A stretch of 64,000 bases of DNA from Amycolatopsis aidingensis. Its GTDB lineage: Bacteria; Actinomycetota; Actinomycetes; Mycobacteriales; Pseudonocardiaceae. The stretch covers positions 930,001 to 994,000 of the forward strand of contig NZ_CP076538.1 of assembly GCF_018885265.1 (NCBI RefSeq), read 5' to 3'. Position numbers and translations under genes: made by a program. A model generated the notes under the pieces. That model made no database searches. It had not been told where the DNA came from and saw only the letters and a program-made list of their open reading frames with translations. Below are positions 60,196 to 64,000 of this stretch, in pieces. Numbering within the stretch: position 1 is the first letter of the stretch; each line of letters begins with the position of its first letter.

Positions 60196-60656
60196 CAGGC
60201 CTCCTCCTCTCGCTGCGCGTGCCAGCGCTCGATGACCGCGGGCAGTTCCTTCATCAGGTACTCGTAGAAGTCACGCATATCGGCCAGCCGCCTGGCGACC
60301 AGGCTGTCCGGGTCGACGGCCTCGATCCCGCGTTCCGCGGCGTCCTGCATGATCCGGATGATCTCGTTCTGGCTGGACATCAGCCGGGGCCAGCCGTCCG
60401 CGGGGAAGCGGTAGTGCTCCCTGCGGCTGCCCGGCATCGGCACCCGCTCGATCAGCCCGGTGGGGCTGAGCATCTTGATCGCACCGGAGACCGAGCCGGC
60501 GCTGGCCTCCAGCTGCTCGGCGATCTCCCCCGCGGTGATCGTCTCCTGCTCGGCGAAGAGCAGGACGCTGAGCACCCTGGCGGTCATCCGCTGCATTCCG
60601 TGCCTGGTCAGCACCAGGGCCATTTCCTCGGCCGCGGCTCTGCTCTCGTCGGTCAC
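60195..60656 (-). CDS. MarR-family transcriptional regulator (GbsR/MarR type)
   Basis: A 153-residue regulator. The winged helix (MTARVLSVLLFAEQETITAG, EIAEQLEASAGSVSGAIKML, GLIERVPMPGSRREHYRFP) is close to the group that controls adjacent ABC exporters in actinobacteria. GTG 60656 has AGGAGG a few bases upstream. It is divergent from the ABC ATPase gene. A perfect 28-base inverted repeat lies between, so it probably represses both directions until an inducer binds. Confidence 0.86.
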   Translation of the reverse strand: MTDESRAAAEEMALVLTRHGMQRMTARVLSVLLFAEQETITAGEIAEQLEASAGSVSGAIKMLSPTGLIERVPMPGSRREHYRFPADGWPRLMSSQNEIIRIMQDAAERGIEAVDPDSLVARRLADMRDFYEYLMKELPAVIERWHAQREEEA

Positions 60657-60691
60657 GACCCCTCCTGGTCTTGATGGAATCCTAACACTTC

Positions 60692-60726
60692 CCAGTGTTC
60701 GCAAAATTCCGAACACTGGCTATGAT
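60692..60726. promoter_or_regulatory. MarR operator and promoter of the ABC exporter
   Basis: CCAGTGTTCG (60692-60701) and CGAACACTGG (60710-60719) form a perfect inverted repeat, 10-base arms with an 8-base spacer. A shorter repeat, AACACT-TCCC-AGTGTT, overlaps its left side. TATGAT at 60721-60726 is a consensus -10 box directly beside it. The ATPase ATG is at 60734, so the mRNA would be nearly leaderless. A regulator on this site would block RNA polymerase. Confidence 0.72.
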
Positions 60727-60733
60727 ACCGGGT

Positions 60734-61651
60734 ATGGCTGCAGTAATCCAGCTCGAGAAGCTGACCAAGACCTACGGCAGCAGGCGCGGTCTGGTCGAGT
60801 TGTCCCTGGACATCGAGGGTGGCGAGGTGTTCGGCTACCTCGGTCCGAACGGTGCGGGGAAGTCGACCACGATCCGGCTGCTGCTCGATCTCATCCGCCC
60901 CACCAGCGGGCGGGCCACGGTGCTGGGGCTCGACCCCCGTACCGACGGCGTCGCCCTGCGCAGGCAGGTGGGTTACCTGCCGGGTGACTTCGTGGTGGAC
61001 GGCAACCAGCGGGTCGAGGAGTGCCTGACCTTCCTGGCGAACCTGCGCGGCGGGGTGCCGAGGCGGCGGATCACCGAGCTGATGACCCGCCTCGGGCTCG
61101 AACCCGGCGCGCGGATCAAGTCCCTTTCCAAGGGCAACCGGCAGAAGGTCGGCCTGGTGCAGGCGTTCATGCACCAGCCGAACCTGCTGATCCTGGACGA
61201 GCCGACCTCCGGCCTCGACCCGCTGGTGCAGCAGGAGTTCCTGCGGCTGGTCACCGAGGCCAGGGCGGAAGGCCAGACGGTGTTCATGTCCTCGCACATC
61301 ATGGGCGAGGTGGAGGCCGTGGCCGACCGGGTCGGCATCATCCGGGAGGGTCGGCTGGTCACCGTGGACACCGTGGCGCGGCTGCGCGAGCGGTCGGTGC
61401 GCAAGGTGCGGCTGACCCTGCGCGAACCGGCGCCGGAATCGGCCTTCCGGGACCTGCCAGGGGTCGAGGACCTCACCGTGCGCGGCAACGAGGTGCGCTG
61501 CACTGTCGCAGGCAGCCCGGACCCCTTGGTCAAGGCGGCAGCCCGGCACACCGTCACCGATCTGCTGTGCGAGGAGCCCGACCTTGAGGAGCTCTTCTTC
61601 GACTACTACTCGGCCGCGGGCCAGGAAGGGCGGAACCGTGTTACTGCGTAA
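60734..61651 (+). CDS. ABC transporter ATP-binding protein (exporter type)
   Basis: A 305-residue ATPase. Walker A GPNGAGKST, signature LSKGNRQKV, Walker B LLILDEPTSGLDP, switch His in SSHIMGEVEAV. The C-terminal ~80 residues are the regulatory extension of DrrA/CcmA-like exporters. It works with the permease that follows (the permease start lies 14 bases inside this gene). Drug or lipid export is typical. There is no clear ribosome site before ATG 60734, in keeping with the leaderless promoter. Confidence 0.9.
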   Translation: MAAVIQLEKLTKTYGSRRGLVELSLDIEGGEVFGYLGPNGAGKSTTIRLLLDLIRPTSGRATVLGLDPRTDGVALRRQVGYLPGDFVVDGNQRVEECLTFLANLRGGVPRRRITELMTRLGLEPGARIKSLSKGNRQKVGLVQAFMHQPNLLILDEPTSGLDPLVQQEFLRLVTEARAEGQTVFMSSHIMGEVEAVADRVGIIREGRLVTVDTVARLRERSVRKVRLTLREPAPESAFRDLPGVEDLTVRGNEVRCTVAGSPDPLVKAAARHTVTDLLCEEPDLEELFFDYYSAAGQEGRNRVTA

Positions 61652-62432
61652 CGTCTACACCAAGACGCTGTGGGACCAGCGGCGCGCGCTGCTCGGCTGG
61701 ACGGTCGGGATCACCGCGGTGGCCGCGATGTATGCCAGCTTCTACCCGCAGCTGGCCGGTGGCTCGATGGCGGGTTTCGTGGCGGACTTCCCGCAGGGGC
61801 TCAAGGACGCCTTCCAGCTGAACGACCTCACCTCGGCGGCGGGCTACCTCGGCTCCAGCATCTTCGGGCTGCTGGTGCCGTTGCTGACCCTCGGCTACGG
61901 CGTGGCCACCGGCTCGCGGGCGATCGCGGGGGACGAGGAGTCCGGCAAGCTCGAGGTGCTGCTCACCCATCCGGTCGGCAGGGCCCCGTTCTTCCTGCAG
62001 CGGTTCGCGGCGCTGGTCTGCGGTGCGCTGGCGATCGCGGTGGTGCTGTTCCTCGGCATGCTCGCCATCCGGGGCGCCGCCCAGCTGGACACCGTGAGCG
62101 TCGAGGGGTTCGCCGCGCAGTGCCTCAACCTGGCCCTGTTCGGCAGCGTCTTCGGTGCGCTGGCCGGCGCGCTCGGCGGGGCCTTCGGGAACCGCTCGCT
62201 GGCGCTCGGGGTCACCGCCGGGGTGGGGGTGCTGGCCTACGCGGCGAACACCTTCGCCGGGCAGCTCGGGGCGGACTGGCTGCGCAACCTCTCGCCGTTC
62301 TACTACTACAGCGGCGGCGAACCGTTGCGCAACGGCATGCAGTGGGCGGACGCCGGAATCCTGGTGCTGATCGCCGCCGCACTGGTGGCCGCGGGCACCC
62401 TGGCGTTCACCAAACGCGACCTGAACACGTGA
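61638..62432 (+). CDS. ABC transporter permease (ABC-2 type)
   Basis: A 264-residue permease with six predicted membrane helices. N-terminal RNVYTKTLWDQRRALLGWTV, then GYLGSSIFGLLVPLLTLGYG, GSRAIAGDEESGKLEVLLTH (a conserved ABC-2 exporter segment) and FGSVFGALAGALGGAFGNRS. GTG 61638 has GGAAGGG upstream. It forms the membrane part of a half- or full-dimer exporter with the ATPase. The substrate is unknown. Confidence 0.87.
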   Translation: MLLRNVYTKTLWDQRRALLGWTVGITAVAAMYASFYPQLAGGSMAGFVADFPQGLKDAFQLNDLTSAAGYLGSSIFGLLVPLLTLGYGVATGSRAIAGDEESGKLEVLLTHPVGRAPFFLQRFAALVCGALAIAVVLFLGMLAIRGAAQLDTVSVEGFAAQCLNLALFGSVFGALAGALGGAFGNRSLALGVTAGVGVLAYAANTFAGQLGADWLRNLSPFYYYSGGEPLRNGMQWADAGILVLIAAALVAAGTLAFTKRDLNT

Positions 62433-62453
62433 CATCCCCAGCTCACCCGGCGT

Positions 62454-62537
62454 GTTTGCTCCCCACGCACCCGTGTTTGCCGCCCACGCGCACGAGTTTG
62501 CCGCTCAGGTACGCGGGTTTGCCGCTCGCGTACCCGA
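62454..62537. repeat. Four-copy 21-nt degenerate tandem repeat
   Basis: GTTTGC occurs at 62454, 62475, 62496 and 62517, exactly 21 bases apart. Each is followed by C-C/T-C-rich sequence and CACGC or CGCGT, giving a unit like GTTTGCCGCTCACGCGCACGA. The copies have diverged. It lies between the ABC permease and the convergent methyltransferase gene and touches the latter's 3' end. Confidence 0.65.
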
Positions 62538-62541
62538 GCGG

Positions 62542-63213
62542 CTACCCGTCCAGCCGGAACTCGGCGCGCCAGCGGTACACCTCGGTGCCTGGCGAGTCCT
62601 CGAGTCGTTCGATCCGCACCGGCGCGAGGCCGTCGGCGCCGAAGGCCTCGATGTCGGCCGGGGTGAGCGGCCACGGCGGCCCGTCCCGGCTCGGTTCGTC
62701 CCGGCCGGCCGCGACGACCAGCAGCGTGCCACCGGGCGCGACCATCCCGCGGACCCCGCCGATAGCGGCAGCACGCGGCGGATCGGGCAGGGCCTGCACG
62801 GTGTGGATCTCGAGCACCAGGTCGAAGGCGCCTGCCCACTCGGGCGGCGGGTCCAGCAGGTCCGCGACGCGGTAGCGCACGGCGGAGCCGGGATTGCGCT
62901 CGCGGGCCAGCTGCACGGCGGTGGCGGAGACGTCGAACGCGGTGGTGTCGAAGCCGAGGCTCGCGAGGAACTCGGCGTCCGAGCCCAGCCCGCAGCCCAC
63001 CACCAGTGCCCGCCTGCCCGTGCCGACGATCTCGTGCTGCCGTGCCCACTGCGCGAGCAGGATGCTCGGTTCCCTCCGGTTCCACGGCATCGCCACCGAA
63101 CCGGCCCGTGCCTCGCGGTAGAGGCGGTCGAACCAGCCGGTGGCGTCCCCCTCGGCGAGCGACCGCGTGGCCAGCAGGTCCGCTCGCGCCTCCCAGCCCT
63201 CGGTGTCGTCCAT
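62542..63213 (-). CDS. SAM-dependent methyltransferase
   Basis: A 223-residue class I methyltransferase. Motif I ALVVGCGLGSDAEFLASLGF, the acidic loop FDVSATAVQLARER, motif II region VADLLDPPPEWAGAFDLVLE and post-motif MVAPGGTLLVVAAG are present. PWNRREPSILLAQW near the N-terminus is like the thiopurine-methyltransferase-like/TehB group. The substrate is unknown. The upstream AlkZ-like gene ends 6 bases before its start, suggesting an operon. Confidence 0.86.
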   Translation of the reverse strand: MDDTEGWEARADLLATRSLAEGDATGWFDRLYREARAGSVAMPWNRREPSILLAQWARQHEIVGTGRRALVVGCGLGSDAEFLASLGFDTTAFDVSATAVQLARERNPGSAVRYRVADLLDPPPEWAGAFDLVLEIHTVQALPDPPRAAAIGGVRGMVAPGGTLLVVAAGRDEPSRDGPPWPLTPADIEAFGADGLAPVRIERLEDSPGTEVYRWRAEFRLDG

Positions 63214-63219
63214 CCCGGC

Positions 63220-64000
63220 CTACTCCTCCCAGCTCACCCGCGTGCCGGTGAACCCGCGCGCCGTGGCCACCCGCTCCGCCTCCGCCTCGACCTCGTCCCG
63301 CACCTCACGGGTCAGTGTCCATAGTGGATTAACCGTGACGTCGAGCCGCCTGCCTGCCGACTTCGTCCGCCAGGTCCCGGCGATCTCGCCGCAGGTAAGC
63401 AGCGCGCCCGGGTTCCCGATGATCTTCCAGATCTCCTTGTGCCGCGGCTTGTCCGGTACGAGCGTCAGCCGGTCGCGGGACTGTAGCAGCGGGTCCCATG
63501 GTGGCAGCAGCCGCACCAGGTCGGGCTCCGGCGGGTTCTCCAGTTCCGGGACCTGCCCGGCCGGCAGGTATGCGGGGCGGCCGTCCACCCGCACCTCGAC
63601 CAGGTCCGATGGCCACAGGCTCTCGGTCACCGTCCGTTTCGTGGTGCCGAGGAACCCGGCGACCTCGGCCGCGGTCGCCGGGCCGTGCAGCCGCAGGTAG
63701 GCCGTGGCGAGCCGGGTGGCGCCCGCCGGGTCCGGCTCGGTGGGCACCGGCGGCCGCCCGGCCACCGGCGCGAGGGTGGCCGGCGCGGCCCCGGCCACCA
63801 GCCGTACCCCGGCCAGCGGCGCGGCCAGCCGCAGCACCTGCTCGAAGACGTGCGTGGCCTGACAGCCCCGGCACCATCGGGAGAGTCCCGCAGGCACCAT
63901 GGCGGTCACCGCGGCGCTGGCGGCGCCCTTGGTCATCGGCTTGCCGACCACCTCGCGCAGTGCGCGGGCCGCGGTCAGCAGTGCCTCGGCCGCCGGCATC
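63220..64000 (-). CDS. AlkZ-like winged-helix DNA-binding protein (5' end outside window)
   Basis: The C-terminal ~260 residues of a HTH_42/AlkZ-family protein. Visible blocks: LATAYLRLHGPATAAEVAGF (winged helix), LLPPWDPLLQSRDRLTLVPD (the family's conserved middle), NPGALLTCGEIAGTWR. Full-length proteins are about 100 residues longer, so translation probably starts beyond base 64000. AlkZ proteins are DNA glycosylases that unhook crosslinks; the catalytic QxQ motif would lie in the missing part, so activity cannot be judged. Confidence 0.75.
   Translation of the reverse strand, partial: MPAAEALLTAARALREVVGKPMTKGAASAAVTAMVPAGLSRWCRGCQATHVFEQVLRLAAPLAGVRLVAGAAPATLAPVAGRPPVPTEPDPAGATRLATAYLRLHGPATAAEVAGFLGTTKRTVTESLWPSDLVEVRVDGRPAYLPAGQVPELENPPEPDLVRLLPPWDPLLQSRDRLTLVPDKPRHKEIWKIIGNPGALLTCGEIAGTWRTKSAGRRLDVTVNPLWTLTREVRDEVEAEAERVATARGFTGTRVSWEE

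Noticed and set aside
62454..62537. Possible CRISPR array
   Set aside because: Period of 21 with diverged units and no unique spacers, and no cas genes nearby. It is a simple tandem repeat.

Overview
This is a 64 kb high-GC chromosomal segment from an actinobacterium, most likely a member of the Pseudonocardiaceae close to Amycolatopsis. That placement is an inference from several signs. The nitrate assimilation genes run in the order nasA-C-K-B-D-E-F, as described for Amycolatopsis mediterranei. There is an XRE/DUF397 regulator pair, an AfsR-type regulator, ESX-type secreted proteins, many GTG starts, and 1-4 nt start/stop overlaps. I saw no rRNA, tRNA, prophage or CRISPR array. Most of the window is ordinary chromosome with short islands of mobile DNA.

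Left part (1-9.1 kb). The window opens inside an RHS polymorphic toxin with a HINT pretoxin module. Its AT-richer C-terminal toxin end is coupled by ATGA to a candidate immunity gene, and an IS66 transposase remnant follows. Next come a YflT-like protein and a trehalose ABC importer (lpqY-sugA-sugB-sugC). A VapBC-like toxin-antitoxin pair has its start codon inside a GCATGC-repeat palindrome. From 9 to 24.9 kb there are a DUF397/XRE pair, a DMT transporter, a large AfsR-like regulator divergent from two ESX-type genes, a ParB-like protein with a phosphoesterase, corA with an unusual leader, a MaoC hydratase, a DUF2332 protein, an acyl-CoA ligase, a NUDIX hydrolase, a P450 and a TetR regulator.

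Middle part (25-48 kb). After small membrane, PH, PHP, MarC and RecB-like genes comes a stretch that resembles the M. tuberculosis Rv3203-Rv3212 neighbourhood. It holds a DEAD-box helicase, a PQQ-like propeller protein, a ferritin-like protein, DUF3107, a TetR regulator, a DUF3152 metallopeptidase and MoeZ. Added to it are an acyltransferase-like membrane protein, DUF4873, an AurF-type diiron oxygenase and three alpha/beta hydrolases. A perfect terminator ends moeZ. A 2.15 kb group II intron (42961-45113, minus strand) then splits a DUF222/HNH nuclease gene inside its HNH motif. The boundaries (GTGCG at the 5' end, a 34-nt domain V, AC at the 3' end) predict exact in-frame exon joining. purC and a TIGR02569-like gene follow.

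Right part (48-64 kb). The nitrate-to-ammonium operon encodes nitrate reductase, its electron-transfer flavoprotein, NarK-type transporter, NirB, NirD, an NnaR-type regulator (uroporphyrinogen-III synthase fold plus winged helix) and a sirohydrochlorin chelatase. A GlnR-like box lies upstream of nasA and a weaker one upstream of nirB. Then come a fatty acid desaturase coupled to a small upstream ORF, a MarR-controlled ABC exporter with a clear operator, a 21-nt tandem repeat, a methyltransferase and the cut-off end of an AlkZ-like winged-helix protein.
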